The notes under the pieces are model-generated. The model ran no database searches and was not told the DNA's origin. It was given only the letters and a program-made list of their open reading frames with translations. Shown here in pieces: positions 51,032 through 60,083 of a DNA stretch of 64,000 bases. Origin of the DNA: Chloroflexota bacterium (GTDB taxonomy: Bacteria > Chloroflexota > Anaerolineae > 4572-78 > J111). The DNA lies in the NCBI GenBank assembly GCA_016860845.1, contig BOKF01000003.1:331491-395490 (forward strand), in the 5' to 3' direction. A program made the position numbers and the translations under genes. The stretch's first letter is position 1. Every line of letters starts with the position of its first letter.

Positions 51032-52426
51032 TCAACCAGTCAGATAAGGCATTAGACCTTTAGCTATAATGCCCAGGCCGAGCAAGGTGACAATTACTGC
51101 GCTGATAATGGGTAGCAGTGTTTCCCAGTGCACCGGGCTCCTCACATTGCTCAGTCTATCCAGCAGCGCTTTTGAACGCACCAGCAGGATGCCAATCATC
51201 ATCAAGACTGCCGCCAAACCAAAGCTAAAGGCTACAATCAAGCCCAAACCCAATAAAATTCGGTTGAGGCCAATGGCAATAAGCATAATTCCCAATGCCT
51301 CCGGGCAAGGCACCAGGCCACCGGAGATTCCCAGGGTCAGCAGGTCACTCAAGTTTACATTTTCGGGGATAGCGTGGGAGTGAGCATTTTGATGAGGGTG
51401 ATCGTGGGTATGGTCGTGTGGGTGATGCTCTCCGTTTTTGAGAGCCTTCCACCGTGCCCACACCAGCCGACCTCCCAGGTAGACGACCAACAAGCCCGAC
51501 AAAATTTCCAAGGATGGCACCAACACGTTTGGCACAATAAATTGGCTGGCCAACAGCGCCAGCAGACCGATGACGATGACTGAAGCAGTATGGGTGAAGG
51601 TCATGATGCCGCCCAGCGCCACTGCATGGCCAATAGTGCCGCGACTACCGATCAGGTAAGCCGCTACCACGGTTTTGCCATGGCCAGGCGTAAGCGCGTG
51701 TAATCCTCCCAGCATGGCCGACAGCCCCAGGGCTATGAGCAAAAACAGGAGCGATAAGTTAGGATCGTACAAATAACGGGTCAGTTGCTCTTGTCCTTGG
51801 GTAACCCCGCCAGGCACGTCAATTTTGGTTAGAATGTCGGCCTCACCAAAATCTACCGGAGCATCCGGGTTGATGGTGTACTCCACCTGCACACTGGCCT
51901 GAAAAATATCACGCTCCTGTTTGGCAATTGTTACCCAACGTGCGGCGTCGCCCAGCGTATTGACCAGATAAATCCCAATATCGGGCCGGTGATTGTTTTT
52001 ATAGAAGAATTGGTGGCTGCCCCGGTGGTCGCCAGGCAGGTTGGTATACAACTTAAAGCGAATGACTCCCACCCCCGCTTTCAAATCTAGCGGCGTCGAA
52101 AATTCAAGGTCGGCTGGGGTTAGCAGGGTGGGTTGGCCGTCAATTTCAAAGGTAATGTCCTTGAGAAACAGATCAACGTAGGCCTGGCTTTCAGCTTCAG
52201 AAATCCGGTCATCCTGGTTGGTGTCAATCATGGCCAAAACCTGGGGCGCAATAAGCACCCCAGTATAGAGTTCAATTTGCAAGGTAATCCGATTAGGGGC
52301 CATGGTGATGTACGTAACCTGGTAAAATTCATCCAACGGATGTGCCGCTGCGGCCGAGGGAAAAATGAGGAACAGACCAATGAACCAAAACCAACCAATT
52401 TTTTTGTATTTGGTAAAAATATCCAT
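51032..52426 (-). CDS. NicO-type nickel/cobalt (metal) transporter with exported N-terminal domain
   Basis: A 464-residue membrane protein. A signal peptide (about 10-28) is followed by an exported beta domain with an EF-hand-like loop (DTNQDDRISEAE) and then, from about 220, the NicO permease core: GGLHALTPGHGKTVVAAYLI, a His-rich cytoplasmic loop (HHPHDHTHDHPHQ, about 340-358) and GISGGLVPCPEAL. NicO/HoxN relatives export or import Ni/Co, and some act on copper. It is transcribed leftwards from the start at 52426. The upstream region carries two dyads, although their best promoters point the other way. Confidence 0.88.
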   Translation of the reverse strand: MDIFTKYKKIGWFWFIGLFLIFPSAAAAHPLDEFYQVTYITMAPNRITLQIELYTGVLIAPQVLAMIDTNQDDRISEAESQAYVDLFLKDITFEIDGQPTLLTPADLEFSTPLDLKAGVGVIRFKLYTNLPGDHRGSHQFFYKNNHRPDIGIYLVNTLGDAARWVTIAKQERDIFQASVQVEYTINPDAPVDFGEADILTKIDVPGGVTQGQEQLTRYLYDPNLSLLFLLIALGLSAMLGGLHALTPGHGKTVVAAYLIGSRGTIGHAVALGGIMTFTHTASVIVIGLLALLASQFIVPNVLVPSLEILSGLLVVYLGGRLVWARWKALKNGEHHPHDHTHDHPHQNAHSHAIPENVNLSDLLTLGISGGLVPCPEALGIMLIAIGLNRILLGLGLIVAFSFGLAAVLMMIGILLVRSKALLDRLSNVRSPVHWETLLPIISAVIVTLLGLGIIAKGLMPYLTG

Positions 52427-52545
52427 AGCGCCTCAATCTAAAACCGTCTTGACAACGGTGTCTAAAATCTTATAATCTGTAAGATGTTACTACCGTTTAT
52501 AACTTGCGTCAACTTAACTTCTTGAAAACTTAGATAGCCCACAGG
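52345..52545. repeat. Duplicated regulatory segment, copy 1 (nicO start plus promoter)
   Basis: About 200 bp, covering the first about 25 codons of the NicO gene (minus strand) and the adjoining promoter/dyad region, is closely repeated at 57877-58068. The most conserved part reads gcgcctcaat, then cgtcttgacaacgg, the dyad, then cttgcgtcaacttaacttct and agatagccca. Copy 2 lies upstream of coxA. Confidence 0.75.
52449..52483 (+). promoter_or_regulatory. Consensus promoter with overlapping dyad (nicO/solute-binding-protein region, site 1)
   Basis: TTGACA (52449-52454), 16 bp, TATAAT (52471-52476) is a near-perfect sigma-70 promoter on the plus strand. The dyad variant CTTAT-AATCT-GTAAG (52469-52483) covers the -10 box. 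It would give the solute-binding-protein mRNA a leader of about 310 nt. The dyad could also serve the divergent nicO gene. Confidence 0.65.
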
Positions 52546-52579
52546 GCAGCCTCAGCCTGGCTGATTATCCCCACTTAGT

Positions 52580-52623
52580 TTGACAATTTCGCCCAATTCA
52601 GTAATAATCTTACACTTTGTAGG
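52580..52623 (+). promoter_or_regulatory. Promoter with dyad (site 2) before the tandem solute-binding protein
   Basis: TTGACA (52580-52585) and TAATAA (52602-52607) are 16 bp apart, followed immediately by the imperfect dyad CTTAC-ACTTT-GTAGG (52609-52623). It is the nearer of the two promoters to the gene at 52799. Confidence 0.55.
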
Positions 52624-52798
52624 ATTTATAATTGTGATTTCTTGTAACTGCGATACCTAAATCTACCTTTCAGATCACTTGGGCAATATGGACCCTAATC
52701 GTGTTGGGCGTTACTTCAAAAGGGTGAATGTGCCCAATGTTCTGGACTGAGAGAAAGTCTAATACCGCCATTTAAGAAACACGTTCTTAGACACAAAT

Positions 52799-55507
52799 AT
52801 GAGTTCCCGTAGCAACTTTAAAAAGAGTTTATGGCTCGCGCTGGCCACATTGATAGCTATTTCATTGGTTGCCATTCAGTGTGGTGGCACTGTAACGCCG
52901 GCCAAACAGCTCCTGACCGAAGAGTCAACAACTCAACCTACGATTGAAGAACTAACCACTGATGAACCAACTCCACAGGCAGCGCAAGTTGAGCCAGAGA
53001 AGATGTTCACGGGCGTCGCTCTTAAGGCTTTTTTTGCGCCTGTTGGTAATCAAGCCGTAGCCTACAGCGATTTGATCAAGCAGTTTGAAGACGAAACCGG
53101 GGCTACAGTTGAAGTAATCACTGCGCCGGCGCTGCCTGCTGACAATTTGACCCGCCAGTTGCAATTGTTGCGAAAAGGCTCTCCCGAATTTGATGTGTAT
53201 CAAGTTGACGTGACCTGGGTTGGTACCTTGGCCGAGCATGCGGCTGACCTGTACCGATACATCCCCCGCTCCGAAGTTGGGGAGCATTTCCCGGCGATTA
53301 TCGAAAATAATATCGTGGATCGCCAGTTGATTGGTCTGCCCTGGTCCGCCGAGGTTGGGGTGCTCTACTATCGCACCGACTTACTCAAGAAGTATGGTTA
53401 CACTGGTCCGCCCCAAACCTGGGACGAGTTGGAAAAAATGGCGCTGGCGATCCAGCTCGGGGAGCGCATGGCGGGCAAATCTGATTTTTGGGGCTTTGTT
53501 TGGCCGGCTGCCGACAATGAGGAGATGATCAGCAACGCTTTGGAATGGCAGTTTTCCCATAATGGAGGCCGAATCATCGAACCAAATCGCGCCATTACCG
53601 TCAACAACTCCAATACCTTAACCGCTTTCAAGCGGACTGCGGCCTGGATTGGCGCCATCTCCCCACCAGAGGTAACCACCTATCAGAAAGCAGAGGCCCA
53701 AGCGGTGTGGCAAAGCGGCAACGCGGCCTTCATACGGGGTGGGTCTGATACCTACGCTGATAGCAATAGGGATGGCAGCCCGATTCAGGGTCTGTTTGCC
53801 GCTACGGTCTTGCCCACCGGCGCTAAAAACAAGGCAGCGACCTTGGGCGGCTGGCAGCTAATCGTTTCCAGGTATTCCAAAACTCCCGATATAGCGGCTG
53901 AATTTGTACGTTTCATGGCTAGCCGTGAGAGCCAAAAATTCCGGGCCATCAATGGCGGTTACTTGCCCACCATCGGCCAGCTTTACCGAGATCAAGAGGT
54001 TCTGGCAGCTCAGCCTTTTCTGGAAACTTTGTCTGACGTGTTTGATAGCGCCGTGACTCGCCCGGCTACGGTCACAGGCGAAAAGTATGGCGAGGTGAGT
54101 GCGGCTTACGCTAACACCATTCGCTCTATTTTGACTGGAACAGTTAGAGCGCAAGATGCGCTGGTTAATCTGGAAAAAACGCTCGTGGATATTACCGGTT
54201 TTGAAATTGGTAAACCACCTGAGACTGTTGTAGTAGCCAATGGGAGTACTTTGACCAATGGTGGAGAATCTAACTTCCTGACTCGCATGTATGAAGGAGT
54301 AACCCTCAAAATCTTTTTGGAGCCTGTCAGTAACCAAGCTGCGGCTTACGTTAATCTGATTGGACAGTTTGAAAGAGAAACCGGAGCCTCAGTTGAAGTG
54401 GTCACTATGACGGAGACAGCAACTGACAACCTGGCTGAACCATTGCAGTTCCTGGAGGCCGCCTCTACTGACCTTGATATATACCAAATTGACGTGACCT
54501 GGCCCAGTATTCTGGCCGAGCATGCAGTTGACCTGGCCGAGTATGTCCCCCAGCGAGAGATAGACGCTCACTTTCCTGTCATTATTCAGAACAATACAGT
54601 GATTGGTAAATTGGTCGGCCTGCCCTGGTTTGCCGACGCTGGAGTGCTCTACTACCGCACCGATTTACTGGCGAAGTATGGCTACGCTGATCCACCCCAA
54701 ACCTGGGCTGAACTGGAAGAGATGGCCGCCGCCATCCAGCGAGGCGAGCGAGCCGAGGGTAATGACCGCTTTTGGGGTTTCATCTGGCAGGGGGCCAAAG
54801 GCGAGGGCTTGATCAGTAACGCCCTGGAATGGCAGGTGGCTGCTGGCGGCGGGAGTATCATCGAACCGAATGGGCAGATCACGGTCAACAATCCTGAGGC
54901 GGTGGCTGCTTTTAAGCGTGCCGCCAATTGGGTTGGCCGCATCTCCCCGCCGGATGTGACCAACTACCGAGAAGAAGATACCTGGAATGTGTGGCGGAGT
55001 GGTAATGCGGCCTTCATGCGCAATTGGTTTGATGGCTATGCCCTGCGTAACAGCGAAGATGAACTGATCAGGGATAAATTCGAGATTACGATCTTGCCTG
55101 CTGAGGTAGGCAGCCGCAGCGCGGCAACTCTGGGCGGTGGACAGTTGATGGTTTCCAAATACTCTGACCATGTGGAGGCGGCTGCGCTCTTAGTACGCTA
55201 CCTGACCGGCTGGGAAGCTCAACGCGTCAGGGCTATCAGTGGTGGCTACCTGCCGACGATGGCCGCTCTTTACACTGACGCCGCCGTGCTCGATGCGCGA
55301 CCTGTCATCGGCAACCTGTCTGACGTCTTTACCAATGCAGTGGCTCGTCCTGCGACGATTACCGGCCAACGGTATCGTGAGGTCAGCATAGCCTACGCCA
55401 CTGCCGTTCGGACCATTCTGACCGACCAAGCCAATGCTGAAAATATTTTAGCCGACTTAGAGCAACAGCTTATCAACCTGACCGCTTTTGAAATCGGTCA
55501 GCCTTGA
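52799..55507 (+). CDS. Tandem-duplicated extracellular solute-binding protein (family 1)
   Basis: A 902-residue exported protein containing two complete copies of a MalE-like sugar-binding domain, about 65-455 and about 495-900. Both halves share the segments VTLKIF/VALKAF, DVYQVDVTW/DIYQIDVTW, LLKKYGY/LLAKYGY, PPQTWxELE, SNALEWQ, SGGYLP-like GGYLPT, and TGFEIG/TAFEIG. The start is a membrane-targeting segment ending IQCGG, a weak lipobox. No permease or ATPase gene is adjacent, so it may serve a distant transporter or act as a bivalent surface binder. The next gene is a convergent membrane-anchored glycosidase. It lies downstream of two dyad-promoters. Confidence 0.9.
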   Translation: MSSRSNFKKSLWLALATLIAISLVAIQCGGTVTPAKQLLTEESTTQPTIEELTTDEPTPQAAQVEPEKMFTGVALKAFFAPVGNQAVAYSDLIKQFEDETGATVEVITAPALPADNLTRQLQLLRKGSPEFDVYQVDVTWVGTLAEHAADLYRYIPRSEVGEHFPAIIENNIVDRQLIGLPWSAEVGVLYYRTDLLKKYGYTGPPQTWDELEKMALAIQLGERMAGKSDFWGFVWPAADNEEMISNALEWQFSHNGGRIIEPNRAITVNNSNTLTAFKRTAAWIGAISPPEVTTYQKAEAQAVWQSGNAAFIRGGSDTYADSNRDGSPIQGLFAATVLPTGAKNKAATLGGWQLIVSRYSKTPDIAAEFVRFMASRESQKFRAINGGYLPTIGQLYRDQEVLAAQPFLETLSDVFDSAVTRPATVTGEKYGEVSAAYANTIRSILTGTVRAQDALVNLEKTLVDITGFEIGKPPETVVVANGSTLTNGGESNFLTRMYEGVTLKIFLEPVSNQAAAYVNLIGQFERETGASVEVVTMTETATDNLAEPLQFLEAASTDLDIYQIDVTWPSILAEHAVDLAEYVPQREIDAHFPVIIQNNTVIGKLVGLPWFADAGVLYYRTDLLAKYGYADPPQTWAELEEMAAAIQRGERAEGNDRFWGFIWQGAKGEGLISNALEWQVAAGGGSIIEPNGQITVNNPEAVAAFKRAANWVGRISPPDVTNYREEDTWNVWRSGNAAFMRNWFDGYALRNSEDELIRDKFEITILPAEVGSRSAATLGGGQLMVSKYSDHVEAAALLVRYLTGWEAQRVRAISGGYLPTMAALYTDAAVLDARPVIGNLSDVFTNAVARPATITGQRYREVSIAYATAVRTILTDQANAENILADLEQQLINLTAFEIGQP

Positions 55508-55584
55508 TGAGGCGACAGACAATGTCTTGAGTAAAAAATTTCCTACATTTGGTGAAGTGGGTAAGTATGCTGAATGAGCGGAAG

Positions 55585-57771
55585 CTAACTCAAACCCCCT
55601 GAGCGACGAATGGCGACCAATACCATCAACAACAAGCTGACCAGGATGGCCAGGCTAACGCCAACAAAACGGAAGAAGGCGTACCGATGTTGGCGGCTCT
55701 TTTCACGCATCATATTTTGACCCGTCTCAACCAGAGGCGATGCTTCAGCCCCACTAGCGCTCAAAGCAGTGGCCTCATCAGTTGAGGCCAGATCGGTTTC
55801 AAGGGACGGTTCAACGAGAGAGGACCCTTGAAGGATGATCGCTTCAGGGGAGGAGACCAGGTTGGGGGCAGTGCTGGGCAGCGCTGGTTCTGAGGCTGTA
55901 GCGGCGGAGCTGGCCTGGGTGGGGGCGGCTGCAACTTCAATGGCGGCGGGCTGAGCCAGCGGCTGCCCTTTGGCAATTTCGAGGCTATGCTGGCCGCTGG
56001 GCGCGCTGAAAACGGTATAGGTATCAAGGCCAATAGTTTCGGTTCCAAATTCAACGGGTTGACCGTCGATGGTGACCGCCCTAATTTGCTCCGAGCGTAA
56101 CTTCAAGACTTTCACTTCAACCGGGTCGGCGGCATTGGTGCCGTAATCAATCTTGGTGACGTTCTGATCCCAGTCATAGCTGTAGGCAGCGTAGCGGTCG
56201 GTCGCAGGCTGGTAGATGCGGATGAAGCCATCGTTCAGCCCCAGCCGGGGTTGAAGCATTAGCCCCTGGCCGTTCAACTCCATCCCAAAAAATCCTTCGA
56301 TAATAGCGCTGCCCATGGTGCCGGCGGCGGCACTGTAATAATGGCTGCCTTCGTGGCGAGGATCGGTGGTGGAATGCCACTCGATGATGTTGCCGGGGTG
56401 CTTTTGCCAATCGTTGGCCACTTGTAACAAATGGACTTGAGCCTCCTCGGCCAAGCCATTGCTAAATTCAGCTTTAATTTGGACGCCACCCCACCAATCC
56501 CACACCCCGCCATTCTGATAATTGCCATAACCCATCCCCGGGTAATCAAAAAAAAGGTTGGGCCACTGATTGGGATAGTACGGATAGAGGGAAAGACCCG
56601 GCTTCTTCGCCCCCGCTTTGATCCGAGCCTGCTCCAGATTGTGGAAAATAACCTGGTTCTGCTGAAAGTCGGTCAAAGCAGCATAGACCGCCAGGGCATT
56701 GGAAATGCTGACCATACTGGACTCGTCAAAGGGATGCTCCAGCGGGGTAATGTGGGCGTGGGTTAAGTAAAAACCCTTGTCGGCCTGCCAGAGCAGGGCA
56801 TTGGTTTGGGCTTTCAAGGCTTCGGCCTTGGTTTGCCATGCGTCGGCGCGGGCAGTATTACCCACTGCTGCATTCATTTTAGCCAGTTCAACGAGGACCC
56901 CATAAGCCAGAGCCTGGTCGTAAATCGAAGCGGTCAAGTGATCTTGCGCCGGATTGTAATCGGTATAGCCGGGACCTTTTTCAAACTTGACGTCACCCCA
57001 ATCGGTAGTGTGGCCACGCCAGAGGAGTTGTAATTCCTGATCGAGGCGGTGGGTGTAAAGCCAATCCGCTGCCAGGTTTAGGCGCTCGATAATCGTCAAG
57101 CCGTTGATCGGGCTTTCCAGCCAGGCCGTATCGTAAGCCATATTATAATAAAGGTAAGCAGCATGAATGAGGCTGGTTTCTTCATCGGTGGTGATGGTTT
57201 GTTTGTTGCTACGCCCATTGGGATTAATGATGCCGCCAATCGCACCGGCGCCGGCCACCACTCCAAAATCACCATCCGAACTGAGAGTGTTGGCGGTGTA
57301 TTGGCGGCGGAGATAAGCTTCAATCGGCTCGCGTAGGTACTCGTCTGGGTAATAGTATTGGACGGTTTCCATCCCCCAGGCGATGTCGCGTACGTACATT
57401 TCGGCATAAGCTTTGCCGGGGCGGAAGCCGTGAATGACTTCGTTGCCAATCTGAAAAATGGCTTCACCGTTGGAGAAGTTATGGGGAATGTAGCCGGAGG
57501 TGGCGTTCAAATCCGGCAATCCGGGTAAAATCCAGGTGGTTTCAGTGTTGTAGGAGAGATCGGTGGGCAAGGCACGGTTGGCGTAGGTGGGTTGAACTGG
57601 GCCAGTGGCAAAGCCAAGCACAAGCAGCAAGGAGAGGATGACCAGAGTAGGGAGGCGAAGGGGCGATACCACAAGGGTACAATGAGAAGCGAAGAAGCGA
57701 GGAAGCGGGAAACCGTTTTCTTTGGGTTTCGCTAAACCTATCATTGGACTGTGCCCTGGCTGGTAAATCAA
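55585..57771 (-). CDS. Exported, membrane-anchored (alpha/alpha)6 glycosidase
   Basis: A 728-residue predicted glycan hydrolase with a six-hairpin fold of the amylo-1,6-glucosidase/GH15/GH63 kind. An N-terminal signal anchor (about 35-60) is followed by the catalytic domain (about 70-560), with AEMYVRDIAWGMETVQYY, DEETSLIHAAYLYY, WRGHTTDWGDV and a Trp-rich segment NGGVWDWWGGVQIKAEF. A beta domain, a long Ala/Ser/Thr-rich spacer and a C-terminal transmembrane helix (about 695-718) with an Arg-containing tail follow. Its exact specificity is unknown. It may release sugars captured by the neighbouring solute-binding protein (inference). It is convergent with that gene. Confidence 0.82.
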   Translation of the reverse strand: MIYQPGHSPMIGLAKPKENGFPLPRFFASHCTLVVSPLRLPTLVILSLLLVLGFATGPVQPTYANRALPTDLSYNTETTWILPGLPDLNATSGYIPHNFSNGEAIFQIGNEVIHGFRPGKAYAEMYVRDIAWGMETVQYYYPDEYLREPIEAYLRRQYTANTLSSDGDFGVVAGAGAIGGIINPNGRSNKQTITTDEETSLIHAAYLYYNMAYDTAWLESPINGLTIIERLNLAADWLYTHRLDQELQLLWRGHTTDWGDVKFEKGPGYTDYNPAQDHLTASIYDQALAYGVLVELAKMNAAVGNTARADAWQTKAEALKAQTNALLWQADKGFYLTHAHITPLEHPFDESSMVSISNALAVYAALTDFQQNQVIFHNLEQARIKAGAKKPGLSLYPYYPNQWPNLFFDYPGMGYGNYQNGGVWDWWGGVQIKAEFSNGLAEEAQVHLLQVANDWQKHPGNIIEWHSTTDPRHEGSHYYSAAAGTMGSAIIEGFFGMELNGQGLMLQPRLGLNDGFIRIYQPATDRYAAYSYDWDQNVTKIDYGTNAADPVEVKVLKLRSEQIRAVTIDGQPVEFGTETIGLDTYTVFSAPSGQHSLEIAKGQPLAQPAAIEVAAAPTQASSAATASEPALPSTAPNLVSSPEAIILQGSSLVEPSLETDLASTDEATALSASGAEASPLVETGQNMMREKSRQHRYAFFRFVGVSLAILVSLLLMVLVAIRRSGGLS

Positions 57772-57875
57772 GTTTGATTACATAAGCAGTATACATAATA
57801 ATCATGGGGAACGCAAATAATCTAAAGTACACTATATTTGGGGGAATGAGTGAAGATTATGTATATATATTGTGG

Positions 57876-57953
57876 TTAATGGGGTGGAGGTATGAGTAGT
57901 AGGCCCATTAACCAGAACCAAACAAGGCTTTTGGGTTTGGTGAAAGTAGGCAT
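57876..57953 (-). pseudogene. Truncated 5' end of a NicO-type transporter gene
   Basis: A 25-codon frame reading MPTFTKPKSLVWFWLMGLLL parallels the NicO start MDIFTKYKKIGWFWFIGLFL and then stops. It lies in the second copy of the duplicated segment at the position homologous to nicO relative to the promoter. This indicates that a nicO paralogue or its 5' end was duplicated and the rest lost. Confidence 0.65.
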
Positions 57954-57974
57954 AGCGCCTCAATTAAAACCGTC

Positions 57975-58009
57975 TTGACAACGGCGCTCTAAATCTTATA
58001 ATATGTAAG
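57975..58009 (+). promoter_or_regulatory. coxA promoter overlapped by the dyad
   Basis: TTGACA (57975-57980), 16 bp and TATAAT (57997-58002) form a near-perfect plus-strand promoter. The dyad variant CTTAT-AATAT-GTAAG (57995-58009) covers the -10 box. It is about 190 bp upstream of the cytochrome oxidase start at 58191. Confidence 0.68.
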
Positions 58010-58190
58010 ATAATCACTACCGTTTGTAGCTTGCGTCAACTTAACTTCTTGAAAGCTAGATAGCCCAGAGTTTTGAGGAGTTCTTCTACTCTGAACAGGG
58101 AACTTGCCCACAGGGGCCTTCGGCTCTGGGACCTCAGCGGAACGCTCTGAGTTGATCTCTCATGCGGTAGTGAGGGGAATGGAGGAATTT

Positions 58191-59996
58191 ATGAGTACAG
58201 ACATAGCGATAACATCCCACGATGGTGGGTCAGATCATGATGCGCACGCGAACCCGCCGTTGAGCTTCAGGCGAAAATATATTTTCTCGACGGACCACAA
58301 AGTTATCGGCATCCAGTTTCTCTTTACCTCTTTATTCTTCTTCACCCTGGGCGGCCTGCTGGCGCTGCTGATCCGCACCCAATTGGCCTGGCCCTGGGAG
58401 GAGATTCCAGTGATCAGCCAACTACTCTACGCTGACGGTGGCGGCGTCCTGCTGCCTGAAAAATATCTGGCGCTGCTGACTATGCACGGGACGATCATGA
58501 TCTTCTTCTTCATCATCCCGGTGCTGTCGGGGGCCTTTGGCAACTTCCTGATCCCGCTGATGATCGGGGCGCGGGACATGGCTTTCCCGGTGCTGAATAT
58601 GATGTCGTACTGGGTCATGGTGCCGGCCTTCCTGGTACTCCTGGCAGCCTTCTTTGTGGAAGGCGGGCCGCCGGCGGCTGGCTGGACTTCCTATGCCCCC
58701 CTCAGCGCGCTGCCGGATATGGTACCAGGCTCCGGGACGGGCCAAAACCTGTGGCTTGTCAGTCTGATCCTCGTCGGCACATCCTCCATTATGGGAGCCA
58801 TCAACTATATCACCACGATTGTGATGCTGCGGGCTAAAGGGATGACCATGTTTCGCTTGCCCATGACCATCTGGGCCCTGTTCATCACCGCCATTTTGGT
58901 GATGCTGGCCACCCCGGTTCTGGCTTCCGCTCTGATTATGCTTTTACTGGATCGGACCGTCGGCACCCATTTCTTTCTCCCTAGCGGGGGCGGACACCCG
59001 ATCCTGTGGCAGCACGTTTTCTGGTTCTACTCTCACCCGGCGGTCTACATCATGATTTTGCCGGCGATGGGCATGGCCTCGGACATCATCTCTTGCTTTG
59101 CCCGTAAACCTCTCTTTGGCTATCGGCCGATGGTTTACTCGATCATGGCGATTGCCGGGCTAGGCTTTATCGTCTGGGGACATCACATGTTCATCAGCGG
59201 CATGAACCCCACTCTGGGCATTGCCTTCATGACCTCGACTATGATGATTGCCCTGCCTTCAGCCATCAAAACCTTTAACTGGCTGGGAACAATCTGGCGT
59301 GGCGACCTGCACCTGACCGCGCCGATGCTCAACGCGTTGGCCTTTGTCTCCACCTTCGTCGTCGGCGGCTTGAGCGGCATCTTCGCCGCAGCAACGCCGG
59401 TGGACATGTTTATTCAGGATACCTACTGGATCGTCGGCCATATCCATTATGTGCTCTTTGGTGGCAGCCTGTTCGGCGTCTTTGCGGCTATCCAGTATTG
59501 GTTCCCCAAGATGTTTGGACGGATAATGGATGACCGGCTGGGCAAGTGGCATTTCGTCCTCACCTTCATTTCCTTTAACTTGGTTTTCTTCCCCATGTTC
59601 ATCCTTGGGGCTTATGGAATGCCCCGGCGTATCGCCGATCCGTATGAGTATGTACTCTTCGCGCCGCTCCAAGGTCTGAACCAGTTTATGACCATCAGCG
59701 CCTACGTTCTCGGCGCGGCGCAACTGTTCCTGGCCTACAACTTCGTTTGGTCGCTCGTCCGGGGCCCAAAGGCAACTGAGAACCCCTGGCAGGCGAACAC
59801 GCTGGAATGGGCTGCGCCCTCACCGCCGCCCCACGGTAATTTTGAAACCATCCCCGCGGTGTATCGGGGACCGTATGAATACGCCTCACCGCTGGTCGCC
59901 GAAGATTACTTGCCGCAGTACCGCTGGCTCGATGGGGTCGGGCCACCGGTGGAAACCGCGCTAATTCGAAAGGGGATCAGCCCGGCTAGTAAATGA
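58191..59996 (+). CDS. coxA: Cytochrome c oxidase subunit I, A2-type
   Basis: Catalytic subunit of a haem-copper oxygen reductase (601 residues, about 12 helices). Haem and CuB ligands are present: His99 (MHGTIMIFF), His282 in YSHPAVY, His331/332 (GHHMFISGM), and His417/419 (VGHIHY). The D-channel Glu of HPEVY is absent and replaced by the Tyr-Ser arrangement (YSHPAVY, 280-286), the hallmark of A2-type (caa3-like) oxidases. The ATG at 58191 with ggagga just upstream is preferred over the in-frame ATG at 58104. No coxB or coxC is adjacent, which is unusual; a sortase follows. A dyad-promoter lies upstream. Confidence 0.94.
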   Translation: MSTDIAITSHDGGSDHDAHANPPLSFRRKYIFSTDHKVIGIQFLFTSLFFFTLGGLLALLIRTQLAWPWEEIPVISQLLYADGGGVLLPEKYLALLTMHGTIMIFFFIIPVLSGAFGNFLIPLMIGARDMAFPVLNMMSYWVMVPAFLVLLAAFFVEGGPPAAGWTSYAPLSALPDMVPGSGTGQNLWLVSLILVGTSSIMGAINYITTIVMLRAKGMTMFRLPMTIWALFITAILVMLATPVLASALIMLLLDRTVGTHFFLPSGGGHPILWQHVFWFYSHPAVYIMILPAMGMASDIISCFARKPLFGYRPMVYSIMAIAGLGFIVWGHHMFISGMNPTLGIAFMTSTMMIALPSAIKTFNWLGTIWRGDLHLTAPMLNALAFVSTFVVGGLSGIFAAATPVDMFIQDTYWIVGHIHYVLFGGSLFGVFAAIQYWFPKMFGRIMDDRLGKWHFVLTFISFNLVFFPMFILGAYGMPRRIADPYEYVLFAPLQGLNQFMTISAYVLGAAQLFLAYNFVWSLVRGPKATENPWQANTLEWAAPSPPPHGNFETIPAVYRGPYEYASPLVAEDYLPQYRWLDGVGPPVETALIRKGISPASK

Positions 59997-60083
59997 TGAA
60001 CTTCCTACTCCAATCTATATGGTCTGCTTCGCTTAGGGGAAATTTCGCGCAGCATACCCTTCAACCCGGAGTCAGGCAATATC

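Larger units (their letters stand above)
57772..58190. other. Interval between the glycosidase and coxA genes, including duplicated segment copy 2
   Basis: AT-rich DNA at 57772-57870 holds tatatatat-like sequence and the start region of the leftward glycosidase gene. From 57877 to 58068 it is a diverged copy of the nicO start and promoter (copy 1 at 52345-52545). It therefore contains a truncated NicO leader (57876-57953, minus) and a dyad-promoter (57975-58009). No full gene is present. Confidence 0.65.

Noticed and set aside
55585..57771. LPSTA motif in the glycosidase as a sortase sorting signal
   Set aside because: The motif lies about 85 residues before the terminal helix, separated by a long spacer, so it does not fit the sorting-signal layout.
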